Assembly (NCBI GenBank): GCA_033980235.1
Contig: CM067064.1
Span: forward strand, 34,131,497-34,195,496
Origin: Diadema setosum
Lineage: Eukaryota > Echinodermata > Echinoidea > Diadematoida > Diadematidae
DNA length: 64,000 bases
Reading direction: 5' to 3'
This document shows, piece by piece, positions 48,523 through 61,000 of the stretch. The notes under the pieces were generated by a model. It was not told the DNA's origin and made no database searches. It was given only the letters and a program-made list of their open reading frames with translations. Position 1 is the first letter of the stretch. Each line of letters begins with the position of its first letter. The position numbers and the translations under genes are program-made.

Positions 48523-51500
48523 AGACCCGCGGGTCTCTTCTTGTCTTTTTGTAAAAATGAAAATTATGGTTTCTTTTAATATGAAAATTGTGTTTGGCAT
48601 ACAGGTGTAGAATATTATAACAATGAATTTTATCAAAAGGAAATTTTGTTTATACTACAACTGTAGTTAAAAAATTTTTAATCTATCATCTTCAAATGTT
48701 GTATAACTTTATATAAACAGGAGAAATTTATGTTTTTAAATAATGTCCCCCAAAAATTATGTGGCCAAAAAATTAGAAATGCTGAAAATACCCTCAATAG
48801 TTCTTGGGTTAAATCCAAAGCGTAGACAGTAGTTCTTGGAAGAGCTTGAAGTTCATCTTCCGTTACTCGGAGTTTATTTCCAATACATTGAAAGGCTCTA
48901 CCAAGAAACTTTATACTTGGCTGACACGATTTCCTAGGATGACGAGTTGTTTGGGAGTGTTCTGAGATGAAATTGTAGAATGATTTCGATTGTAGTACAC
49001 AATTTTTAGTCCAGGACCCTCGGTTATCCCTGTGGCCTGATTCATTGATTGCCAGTAATTGATTGTGAAAAATGTATACGTACATGTACAGTAGCAACCA
49101 CAATGGGGTAAGTGCTGAGATCGTGGACTTCTGGCAAACCTTTTTGGCTATTAAGGCCTACACTGTACAGTGTATTTCACATTTCTGTCTTTACCCAACT
49201 GAATTTGTGGTGAATATTACACTGCTATTTCACACATTTCTTGTGCGTACATTGCACGTATCCATTTTAGAGCAATAATCAGCAGTTCTGCTGGCATCAT
49301 ACAAGAACTTTTTTTTTGTGTGACAAACCCACTGTATGCAGTGAATGAAGACTGAGCAAGTGGTTGACCCAGTTGCTCGTCCATCAACTGGCATGATGCA
49401 TTTAAATCAAACAACCCTGTGTGAATAGTGAAGAGTGTTGTGTAGAGATACAGTTTTGAGTGTTTCTAAACCTGGATGGCATACGTACATTGTAGTAAGC
49501 TATACAAGCATGTTTGTGTACAATTGTACAATACAATATACAATTTGTACGTCAAGCATTAGAGGGATGGTGTGTTTTTAAAGCTACACAGTGTTGCAGT
49601 GATTGATGAAGTCATTTATGACTGACACAGTATGATGGCTGTATTGACAGGCTGTGTCAGCATAGAGGGAAATATGAATGTATGCCCCCCTCAACCTGCA
49701 GGCTGAAAACAGATTGCAGCCGAGATTACTACATCGGCAACAGAAGAGGTTGAGTGTTCAGTTCAATCATCTTTGATGCAGCCTTGAGACGGAGTGGCAT
49801 TAAATGAGGAGCGAGAGAATTACTGTTTGCCTGTGTGAACTACAGAGGTCTCTGTGGGTGCATGTTGTTGTGTAGAGGATGTACAATTTCTATGCAGTGG
49901 TGCTTGGGGAGGATTTGTGAATCACCCATCTCACAGCTATACACACTGTGCTGTGTCAGGAAGTAATGTGTTATCCCATGATTGTTTCACCAACAAGCAT
50001 ACTATCGCAGATGGAAGGACTTTGTATCCTTGTGTGTGAGATCTACCTGTTGTTGTCCCTGGCTACAGGCTTTTAACGCACAATCCCAGATGTTTGGACA
50101 AACCAAGTATGAATTCTTGTGCCTCAGTGTCCCTCATGATAAATAATCATCCAATAAAGTGGGGCAGTCCAATGATAAAGTCGGTAGAGATAATGTATGC
50201 TTGTTTTTCCATGAAATGTGTGTCCCTCAGCGGGTGGCAGTGACAATGGAATAGTCCTGGGAAAAGGACCCTGGGAGAATGATTGATTGTTTGTGTGTGT
50301 TAGCTGCATGAACATTGACATTTAGCCTGCGGTTTCAGTGTGTATGTCCTGTGTACAAGTACTACAACTGTATACATTGTATGTGTGAGTGTGTGTTCCT
50401 ATGCATTGTGTGTACAATGTATTTATAGCTCCGAGGCTTTGGTTGTTGTTGTGTATATTGAATCTTATATCCTAGATATTTAAGTTGTCCTTATCCCTAC
50501 TCTTTGAAGCTCACCCTCTCTGTATTTACCTATAGCATTACCCACATGCTGAGATTCTAGACTACATGTATTAGAAACCCTAGGCCTCAGTGGGACAATA
50601 GAATAAATACATAAACACCTAACATTTATTTTTATTTCATTTACATGTATTCATTCTCCACACATGGGAAGGATTGCCCTTGCAGCCATATTTTAGTAAA
50701 GGCTGATTTTCAAAGGGGTCCTTGCCGTACATTAAAAACAAACAAAAACATGTACATGTTCCACCTTGTTTCACTAAAAATGGAACTTATACAATGTACA
50801 CACACACACACACAAAATTAATACAATGATGATATTAATCAACACAAAAATCAAAATAAACCTGTAATGTGAGTAGGGGGCCTAGTACTATAGGCATACA
50901 AAAAAAAAATAATAAATGGAAATCATATACTTAATTATAGGGCCTACACATTCTGAACATCTTTCCCCAGCACGCCAAGCGTGGGCATTGCTGCAGAAAT
51001 CATGAATCTTCATACAATGTACCATCATCTAAAATGACACCTGAATTTCATTGCATAAAGAGAAAGATTGGATGCAACTGATTACAATTTCTTGAATCTT
51101 TACAAAATGAGAAGGTAAAGAGATGAACTTTATAGTCCGTTTATATGTGTTGCCAGTTTTACAGGGTATGGTGTGCTCGTTCACCAGTTATGAAGAGGCT
51201 TTTGAAAATGTTGTGGCTTGTGGTTTTCGGTTAAAACGAAACAAGTAGAGTGTAGAAGCTACAGTACACAGCAAAGGGCTAAAGCAAAAGACAATGTTTA
51301 GCTGTACATAGATCTTCACTTCTGGTGAATTTTAATAGTAATAAAAAAAAATACAATTGCACAGCACCATTGAATACAGAAATGATGTTCATGGGACTTG
51401 ATGTGTTTGGAGAATGAACGTTAAATGAAAAGAATGATGTTCATAAAGTCTGTAGAGGTGTTCCTTTGTTTAATGGAATTTGAGCTCCATACCCCACTTT

Positions 51501-51834
51501 TTTACTTGTTACACAAATGTCATACACAGAGTGTACACTATAAGCTGTCTGAACTTGAGAAATGTCAGACGTATCACATGATGCACGAGTGTTTAAGTTC
51601 TTCAATATGTGGACGACTTTGATTACTTCTGTTCCATCATGTGAAAATGCAGTTTTATTTTTGTGTCAAAACTTCAGGCTCATGTCGTTTATTGCAGAAA
51701 AATCGTCTTCATGGATTCAAGAATTTGGCATGTATACATTGTTACATGTGCAGTGTATGATAAAGAATCCAAAAGAATCCATTTCATAGGTGATTTCAAT
51801 TGCACCAATCTTCATAATCTTCTTCGATTCTCAG
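48523..51834 (+). other. FoxK intron 1, last part
   Basis: No exon recognised. A 141-residue minus-strand frame (49103-48678) with no match to a known family lies here. A short CA run is at about 50800-50814. The intron ends with the acceptor TTCTCAG at 51828-51834. Confidence 0.5.
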
Positions 51835-52056
51835 ATGTATCCTGCGGTTTCCAAGCACCAGCATCAAGATCATGTTCCAGGCGCTCATCAGTGAGTCCGC
51901 CCCTCCGCCCCCACCCCAGCCCCCACAGCAGCTGATGGTCCCCAAGGAGCCCAGCCCGGTCAAGCGCAAGAACATGATGCCTCCCCTGAAGATAGACATC
52001 CCCCCTGCAGATGCCAACTTCAGTAGCCCCTACCCCTCGCCAACTGGGACGATAAG
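51835..52056 (+). CDS. FoxK: FoxK exon 2
   Basis: 222 bp after the acceptor ending TCTCAG. It completes the FHA domain (CILRFPSTSIKIMFQAL) and then enters a proline-rich linker, including a PPPPPQPPQQ run, an acidic-to-basic PSPVKRKNMMPPLKIDIPP stretch and SPYPSPTGTI, a conserved FoxK linker motif. The exon ends ATAAG before GTGAGAG, leaving two bases for the next codon. The proline-rich, Ser/Thr-Pro-containing linker is a plausible phosphorylation region. Confidence 0.95.
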
Positions 52057-52758
52057 GTGAGAGCCATTGTTTACTACATTGTACATACGTTGTACATGTA
52101 CCATGTTCATGTTGATACATTGCCAAACATTGTCTGATGTCATTAAACATATTTTTTTTTCCTTTTGTTTAAAGTGATGGAATTGGATTATCAGATTACG
52201 TTTACGAGACTTGCATGATATTGGTGGTGTATTTGTATTAAAGTTTGTGTGTAGTTGGAGTATACACCTTGTACTTGTGTACAATTGTAGATCACGACAG
52301 AAATAGATTTTAATATACTGTGATAAAGGCTGTTCTTACTGTCATAAACAGATACTCATTTTTAATTATTGTTCTCACTATGACTTTTATAATTTTGGTT
52401 GGTTGTATGCCAAGGTCACTTTGTAAGTTATGACTTGTTTGGTTTTCTTTTTTGCTTACTTTTTCTTACCTCACCAAGTTTTTTTTATTTGAATATTGTA
52501 ATTGTTCTGAAGTAAGAATTGTTTGCCAATGAACAAGCAAGCTTTTATGCCATTGCTGCATATGAATCACAAGAACTGATGTGAAATGTATAAGTTGACT
52601 CAGCATGGTTTTGAATAATATTCTGTTTCACATGCTTTTACAAGACAGTGGCTGTGGTCATACCCGCATACTGATGTATGTCTGTAGAGTGAGGTAACAG
52701 TGTCATCGCCTTATACATCCATCCCATTTATTGGTGTACATACATGGGTCTCTGTTAA

Positions 52759-53283
<525 letters not shown>

Positions 53284-53410
53284 TGATTACTGTACCGCAA
53301 AACCTCTTATAACCCCCTGGTCATCATTGTCTGTATGCTTATAATGTATAATTTAGGTGTAAGATGTATGTGACTGTAGTTTCCTGCTGACAGCGACATA
53401 GGATTATATT

Positions 53411-53630
53411 AAATGGGTTAGTCAAATACCGGTTAGTGATTGGCTAAACACAGTCACGTGATGGAGGCACATTAGTTATTTTCGCCCATGGGCAGGACAT
53501 TTTTGTAATGTTCTCCCATAGGAAAACATTTTCATGTAACAAATGACAGACGATACCAAACAAATCAACGATCATATTTCTCAGGCATTCGATTGGATAA
53601 ATTTGCCTAACCCATGACTAACCCATATAA
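53411..53630. mobile_element. ATGGGTTAGTCA-ended MITE in intron 3
   Basis: Inverted ends 'aaatgggttagtca' and 'tgactaacccatat' frame 200 bp containing 'gattggctaaacac' and 'cacgtgatggaggcac'. An additional 'taacccatgac' precedes the right end. No target duplication is certain. Confidence 0.5.
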
Positions 53631-53640
53631 TATACGGTAA

Positions 53641-53807
53641 CAGATGATGACTTTTGTTGTCGGGAACATGTACCAAACGTTCCACCCTCAGGGTTTGAAA
53701 TGCTACTTCAGGGGGCTTTGTCTCGGGACTTAAAACCTCCCTCAATAGCATTTCAAACCCTTCGGTTGAACATTCGGTATGTTCCCTCCCCTGCCAGTCA
53801 TCATCTG
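53641..53807. mobile_element. Foldback repeat, 167 bp
   Basis: Imperfect palindrome: the left arm CAGATGATGAC...GGGAACATG...GGTTTGAAATGCTA pairs with the right arm TAGCATTTCAAACC...CATTCGGTATGTTCCC...TCATCATCTG. The small central loop is at about 53715-53745. Lies in FoxK intron 3. Confidence 0.8.
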
Positions 53808-54721
53808 TATAATGTTACACCGTGTATGTATTTGTGTATACACGTGTGTCTTTCCCATGGATTTCAGCTCTCTCAAAATGAACCTTGAGATGAACATGTG
53901 AGCAAAGTAAAAATGCACCTCAAAAGAGGAAAATGCACAGAAGCTATGATAGCTGTTTTGTAAAGTTAGATTGCTGCCGTTCATAAATAAGTGCCAGCAG
54001 TCCATTCTGGGTAGTGTTGCCAGATGCAAAGAAGTCTAGACTTTGCTGTATGAAACTCTCGCTCTAACATCCACAGCACTACTTATTAAAGCAACCTTGC
54101 CAAGTGTTCACAATAATATGCCTTTGAAATCCGACATGAATGGACACAGTTTCGTTCACTGTTCTTTCAGTTTATATCAAAGAGATTTTACACCACAAGA
54201 GGGCATAGTCCACAGTGGAGGCAGCCGCGCAAGGGAGCTGCCATTTTGGCTTGTGGGTGCAGAATTTGCCTGGATCCTGTACAGTTATTGAACAGTAGAT
54301 GGCAGACCCTCGTGTAAATGCGCTTGACTCAATGTTCGACGCAGTCAGCCCGTGCCGTTTTATTGTTACGTCTCAATATCATAATGCTCAAATGACCTAA
54401 TCTTGCTAATCTTGTTTGATTTAATGACGTCTTTGTTAAAGACAATACAAATGTATGTACATGAAACAAACGTCAGAATGCTCAAGCTAGATCTTAGTTC
54501 ATTTTGTGAATGACAAAAAAGGTCTGGCCTGTTACGAAATAGTCTAGATGATGTGATATCATCGTAGAAACTAATAGTAATACAAAGATTGTATATAGGC
54601 AGTAAAACATACTGCATTTCTGAAAACTGAAATATGTTACCCCCCACAAAAAAAAAACTAAAAAAAAAACAAAAAACTAACATACCTCATATGATAGATA
54701 TTAGATATGACTTGAACTTAG

Positions 54722-55069
<348 letters not shown>

Positions 55070-55356
55070 TAAGATGACTTTTTGGCTGAAAACTTTGCAT
55101 GGCTTCGTCTCAAGAATACTGTAAAAACACAAAATGTATGTGTGTGGGAAACTGTCCTGAATTTTTCCTGGAGCTAAGATTCATGGGAGTGAGATGTTTG
55201 AAATGTGAAATGCAAAAGTTTCATGGGTATGATAAACATCAGAAGGCAGTGGTCAACAGTCTCCCACTGCCCTGTTGGGAGTCTTGTACTGAACTTTTAA
55301 TAGTAAAGGTTGTGATGATTATTAAAGTTAGAGGGCAATTATTATTGTGACATTAA

Positions 55357-55729
55357 GGTACGGTGTACCATTGGGAGCAGTGATTTTAAAAATGTTCGAT
55401 TTATCATTATTTGATGCATTATATGTGTAGGTCAGTTGTATCACAAAACATCCTACCATATGAAAATTTTGCAATAAAGCCTAAAATTTATTATAAGGAG
55501 ATTTCAATTTTTTTCTCCTCACTATACCATGACTGTAGATGGTTTAATCTAGAATCAATTTGATTATAAATATTGTTCATTTTTTGTATATTCAACAATA
55601 CTTAGCAACATTGGTTATCCTGATTAGAATTTTTATATTGGTTGTTTCTACCCCTAACTCACATTTTAGGACTATTTTGAAGCACTAAAGCTGGGTTTTT
55701 GTTTCATCTGCAAATGGTAAATAATGCCT
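55357..55729. mobile_element. TTAA-flanked MITE in FoxK intron 4, 373 bp
   Basis: Flanked by TTAA (55353-55356 and 55730-55733). Its sequence is the reverse complement of the MITE at 22372-22715, for example the shared end AGGCATTATTTACCATTTGC (inverted here). It also contains 'gcaataaagcc', which is an AATAAA match inside the intron. Non-coding. Confidence 0.85.
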
Positions 55730-55891
55730 TTAATGTGACAATTGGTTTCTGTATCCTCTGTTGCATTTGGCTGTAGATTAGGAGTGTGCCTCATATATTT
55801 GACCACACTGGGACAAGAGCTTTTATTGTGTAGCCGTCAGTAAGGGCATTTAAAAGAGAGAGACTTTTCCCCCCTTCTGTTCTAATAGTAG

Positions 55892-56063
55892 GTCGGCGCC
55901 CTCTTCGCCAACACACGTGACACAGTTCAGTGGAACTTTCACCCCAGAGAGCTTATCCAGGGAAGGTTCACCGGCTCCGCCAAACAACGCCAACACTGCT
56001 AGTAATGATAGTCAGGACCACACCCCTCTGGACCACCAGCGCTTCACACAGGCGGTGCAGGAG
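55892..56063 (+). CDS. FoxK: FoxK exon 5
   Basis: Starts after a tandem acceptor TAGTAG. Using the second AG (exon start 55892) gives SSRSAPSSPTHVTQ, matching the FoxK SSRSAP motif after the forkhead domain. Using the first AG (start 55889) adds one Ser, which is also in frame. The exon then encodes TFTPESLSREGSPAPPNN, a conserved FoxK S/T-P-rich segment, and ends QAVQE before GTAAGGC in phase 0. Ser/Thr-Pro sites here fit known regulation of FoxK proteins by proline-directed kinases, but no site-specific evidence is visible. Confidence 0.93.
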
Positions 56064-56679
56064 GTAAGGCCGCTCCCTTCCCTTGCATTTAGTCACATCT
56101 CCAGCTTTCTTGTCTTGTGGCATGAGGAAGCATATTTGTGGAATTAGAAAGTTTGATTGCAAGATGAGATTACTTGATTTGCAATTACAGCTGCTAAAAA
56201 GAAAGACAATAAGAAAATGTAGGATACTAAATCATAACCTCAAGAATTAGGTATCACTGGAAATGTTTTATTTTACTCTATCTGGTGATATACACACTTT
56301 CTTCTTTACAATCAAACTTTTAATAAAAACTTCATTGCACTCAGTTTGATTTGGGCTTGTCATTTGTATTTTAAAGCAGTGAACTTTTCAGCTCTGTTTG
56401 AGGTCCAGATCTAGCTCACGTTTTGCCCAGTTTTTACATTTAAATGCTCTGATTAATTTCTAGACTGATGATGACAGAATGATTGTAAGTACACTCCTGC
56501 CTTTTCACGTCACAAGGCCTTGATATCAAGCAAAATTAGACAAAGCCTTGATGCTACTCTCTTGTGCTAAGTTGTAGAGAGCTAAAAGAAACGGCAGAAA
56601 TCTCCCTTATGTGCTCCAGTTGATCATATACCTATTCTCTTTAACTTTACAATTGGAAATGTGTTCATTTCTCTAGCAG

Positions 56680-57022
56680 GTGAAAGTGAGCCTGGTCAGC
56701 CCTGGTTCGCCCATCACCACGACGACCGCTGGCCAGCCCAGTAGCCATGCCGTTCAGATGGCCGCGCTCCCACAGGGCGGAGGAGTTGTGCCGCTCCCTC
56801 CCAATGCCCTGCCCACCTCCATCCCGCAGCCAGGAGTAGGGGTCATGGGAGCCCACCACCGGCTCCCACAGATGGCCTCTGTCATCACCTCCTCCAAGAC
56901 GGTGGGCGCAGTGCAGCCGTCGCTTAGCAACGGTCACGTCACCACCGCCGCACTGCCGAACCAGGCAATGGACGTGTCATCTTCTGGCGGGGAGAAGAAT
57001 GAAGCGGATGCTAAAGGTGAAG
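56680..57022 (+). CDS. FoxK: FoxK exon 6
   Basis: Starts after another tandem acceptor, TAGCAG: start 56680 gives VKVSLVSPGSP and start 56677 adds a Gln, both in frame. Encodes 114 residues of low-complexity Ser, Thr, Pro, Ala, Val and Gln-rich sequence (VSPGSPITTTTAGQ, GAHHRLPQMASVITS, NQAMDVSSSGG), as in the transactivation-type C-terminal half of FoxK. It ends GGTGAAG before GTGAGAT. A weaker donor six bases upstream (GTGAAG) would remove two residues. Confidence 0.9.
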
Positions 57023-57610
57023 GTGAGATTTGGTCTCATATTGTGCTGCAGAGTGAGATTTTGGTCTGCCATGGACACAAAAAGGAGTTGACTCACTGTA
57101 GAAAATGGCAACTCTTGTCACAAAACTGGGAACTTATACAGCATGACTTTGTCCCTTTAACATTTCATTTCTGTGTAGAGTTATGCTTCGTATTTAATCT
57201 TTCAAAGCTTAATATATTATTGGCTATTTTTTAATATATCTTCAATTTACATGAAAAAGAAAATATTGTGAATTCTTATCAGCCTTTGATTGCCCGTAGA
57301 CTACATTAAATGTACAGAGGATGTCAGAGCAGCTGTGTTAGTTTGAAAGATGAGCAAGAAATGGCCTTCTTTGAGCAAAATATTTTTTATGTTCAGTAAA
57401 GACACACAAAGCAACCTCAGAAATGTTATTTGTCACCAGTCTAGTAATGTCTTTTGTTAATATTTGAGTAAAGACGCTAGAACCTTATGTAAAGTGTGAT
57501 GCGGATGTGTCAAGAAGGTTAAATGAAGGCCATGTGTGAGTATACCTGCCATGTGTCTTGGCCTCTGATTATGACATAGTGTTTTCATTCTCATTCCAAT
57601 GATACTGCAG

Positions 57611-58038
57611 AAAAAGCGTCAAATAACCTTGCACCTGGCCAAGCTGGAGGGGCTACTATTATGGTGACTCAAGCTCACCTCAAGGCCGCCCTCCCCTCTT
57701 CATCTGCCATCATCTCCCCTCAAACCTCGGATGGTCACCACATCGTCACGGTAGCAGGGACCTTCCTGCCTCCTGCCACCCACTACCGGCCCCCACCCCA
57801 GCTCCCCGTCATCGCCAACAGTCAGAACCCCAACACAGGCCCCGCCCAGGGGGGATCTGGCCAGGCCACCACATCCTCGCCCCTCGTCATGCTGGCGACC
57901 ACCTCGGCGGCCGCTCAGCAGGTTGCCGGGGGTTACCTACCAGGCCACATGAAGCGGCCGCTGGATGGCATCAAGGAGGAAGCAGATGGGCAAGATGGGG
58001 TCGAGAGCAAACGGGTCAAAGCAGACCAGGAAGGCTGA
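57611..58038 (+). CDS. FoxK: FoxK exon 7 (C-terminus, stop)
   Basis: Acceptor ATACTGCAG, then the codon started in exon 6 is completed to Glu and the frame runs to TGA at 58036-58038. Contains Ala/Thr/Ser/Pro-rich sequence and a conserved FoxK C-terminal block: SPLVMLATTSAAAQQ, then HMKRPLDGIKEE and ESKRVKADQEG, which pairs basic KR clusters with acidic residues. The total coding length over seven exons is 2022 bp, about 673 residues plus stop, of normal FoxK size. The intact C-terminus argues that this is an active gene. Confidence 0.95.
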
Positions 58039-61000
58039 GGCAGCGAGACGAGGCATCCACCACCACCATTACCATCACCATTATCACCATCATCATCATC
58101 ATCATCACTCAGAATATTGCAATGTCCAGAGGGTATTTCATGGCAAGAGATCGGCTCTACACCCAGGCACTCATAGTCACCAGGCTGCTGCTAAACTCAA
58201 GAGAAAAATTACTCCCAGTTTCGAGTCATAAATCTGGCATATAGTACTCTAGTCGCGATGTAACCCTTCATAAAGTTAAGCCCATAAACATGTCGTATAC
58301 AGTTTGTTTCCTGTTTTTACTGAATTTCAGTCAGTATGTCCTACTGGTTTCCTGTCCTCCCACAGATTCACCTTCTTGCCAGACATGTCTAAGAAGTACA
58401 GAACTATAGCGGTTTGTCGTAACTGACTGACTCCTTAATTGTGACTCTGACTTTGATCCCGATTTCAATTTTGATATTGTATCAGTCAAGCTTGATCCCA
58501 GACATCTTAGATAAAAGTTTTACCACAACTCCTGTGCATCCTATGTCTAGAATTGGATTAGGGAATTACCTAGAGGAGAGAAAAAAAAAACAAAACAAAA
58601 AACTTTTCAGAAACTTCACAACAATCCAGCTGAAAGTTCAGGTATAACAACTTGCCACAGAAGTATATTTTGTTGATACATGTAGTAGACTTTAAAATCT
58701 TCATACTTTGTGCAGGGCCTGTGTGATGTGTGATACAGTGTTTGTCAGGGGAGAGGGAGCTTACAGGGATACAACAGGAGGCTGCCATAGTGGTGTACAG
58801 TCTACCTTTGACCCTGTTCACTGTAGAAATATTTCCTTTTTAATATCTGAGTGATAGTGGTGCATTTTGTGAACGTTTTGGTTGAAAGCCGTTTGTGTCT
58901 CGTCACGTCAACATTGGTAAGACTGTGTGAGGTGCTGTCACCGTCTTTGTTTCACATCGTGATATCGTGTGGTCACACTCGTTCAAAGTCTTATATGCAA
59001 CTTTACTTATCTTTTCTTTATCCACATGTGCATCGATATCAGTAAAGATGTTTAAAAAATAATTTATTTACGGCATTTTTTTTTTTTTTTCATTTCACAA
59101 GGAGGGTTGGGTGGGCAGGGGTGGATTATGATTGCTTGAAGGTAGTGAAAAATTAATGAAATTAGCAAAAATTTTACTGCAAGTTTGAGCTGATCTGTAC
59201 AATCAAACATAACATATTGTAAGAGTAAACTGTATATGCTGGAATGCTTTCTGAGCTCGCCATTAGTTCTCCGTCCCCACATGAGCAGGAAATGTAGCTG
59301 ACTGCAGTCAGAAAGTCTCATGCACAGACCGGACGTCCTCGAGACAGAGACCGACCGTTGCCAGCCGCTCTAAGGAAGGCTTAATAGTGGTGAGGGAGTG
59401 TTGCCTCAGTCTGCAAACTTGAAGCCAGTATCCTCGTTCTAACCGCTCCCTGTGGCCCAAGCAGGTCTTTCTCCACCCATCCCTTGTATGGAGGTGTGTG
59501 GTTCAAATTCCGCTGTCAGCAATGTTCTCTCTGGCTTTTAACCTGTCCGACTCCAGGAATACCTGGTAGGAAGACCTGCTCCATGCGATAGTTCGATAGC
59601 TCAAAAGAAACGGGAGAGGATATTGGATCTTTCGAAAGACTTAACTGGCTTCAGGTGCCACCTCAGTGGAATGGAATAGCCAGGCTTGCATTATTACAAA
59701 GGCTAGTGGCTTGCTTACTGTCAAATTTCTATCTCGTACTGCAGATTGCTTCCAATTGGATATCAAGGAATGTAGAGCAAGAAAAAAAAAAATTATGAGG
59801 CATGAAGGCGCTGAAGCATCTAACCATAATTGTAATGAGACATGGAGATGTAGATTATTCATTCGGTGCTTGGCATGGATGCTTTGCTCATTATTATGAT
59901 TTTTTTTTTTAATGATGATACTTTGTGACATAGGAAAGCTTTAAAAATAGATGTAAAGTAGTGACAGGACATACAACAGTTGCCAGTACATGTGAGTGGG
60001 TTGTAAGCATAATGGTATATCTTGATGGCAAACCGGGCTTTGTAATATGACTGTAAATTCTCAAAAATGCATCGGCTAATTTCTGCGGTGGATGATGTAT
60101 CAAATTTTGCAGTAGTGAATGTATAGTGCAAGTGTTTTTGCACAGAAGATAGCCTTTTTCATGTGTTGTATGATTTTATTTGTTTGTTATTAGTGTTATT
60201 CATCATTCAGTATTTAAAGTATGGTGTCTTTTTAGTAGGGGACGGGGGGGGGGGGGGGGGAGATTGAACGTTGGTTGCCACGGTGACATTCTGTGTCAGA
60301 TGATCTGTTAGTAGGAAGCCAATTGGCTGATTCTTGTAATCGTGGGTAAGGTTAGATACATGTATGTCAGGCACATGACTGGACACTACAAAGGCTTGTG
60401 GTTCTTGGCAGAAAGAGTTTTGGTTGTGCTGTAGGAGGAACTCACAGTTGGAATATTGTGGTTGGATGTTGCTCAGTGTTGGTGTTGCTGTTTTGATGCT
60501 TGGTCTGATATCCCATTCATACCGCTCCCTTCTGTCCAATATCAAGGCAGAACTTAACACGATAACACATCAAATTTAAATGTGAGAATTATATTGTCAT
60601 GCCCGTGTGTTGTAAGGTTTCTGCATTCTCGCAGTTATTAAATGTACTAGATGTATTTTTGAGTCATATTTGGTGACTCCTTAAAGAATTATGAAATTGG
60701 AATGGGAATTGATTTTTTTTTTCTTGTCATTTTTAAAGGGATGCTTTATTTGTATGCCATAGTGGAATGAACTGTTTGTGTGTGCCTTTAAATTGATCTG
60801 TGTTGAAAACAAGATGTGCATACATCTCTGCCATGGATAGGCTGCTGGGGGGGGGGGGGGGGAAGGACATCAGATTTGGTCTATGTTGCATGAATGTAGA
60901 ATATATTCTGAGCTTTGGGGTCGACAATGTGCGTACATTGTCGAACAAATTAAGATTGTGAGCGTGGTAAGCAAGGTGTGTTTGTGTTGGAGGGGGTAGT

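Noticed and set aside
58441..60560. Short frames downstream of FoxK
   Set aside because: None shows domain similarity or splice structure. The region reads as 3' UTR and flanking DNA.
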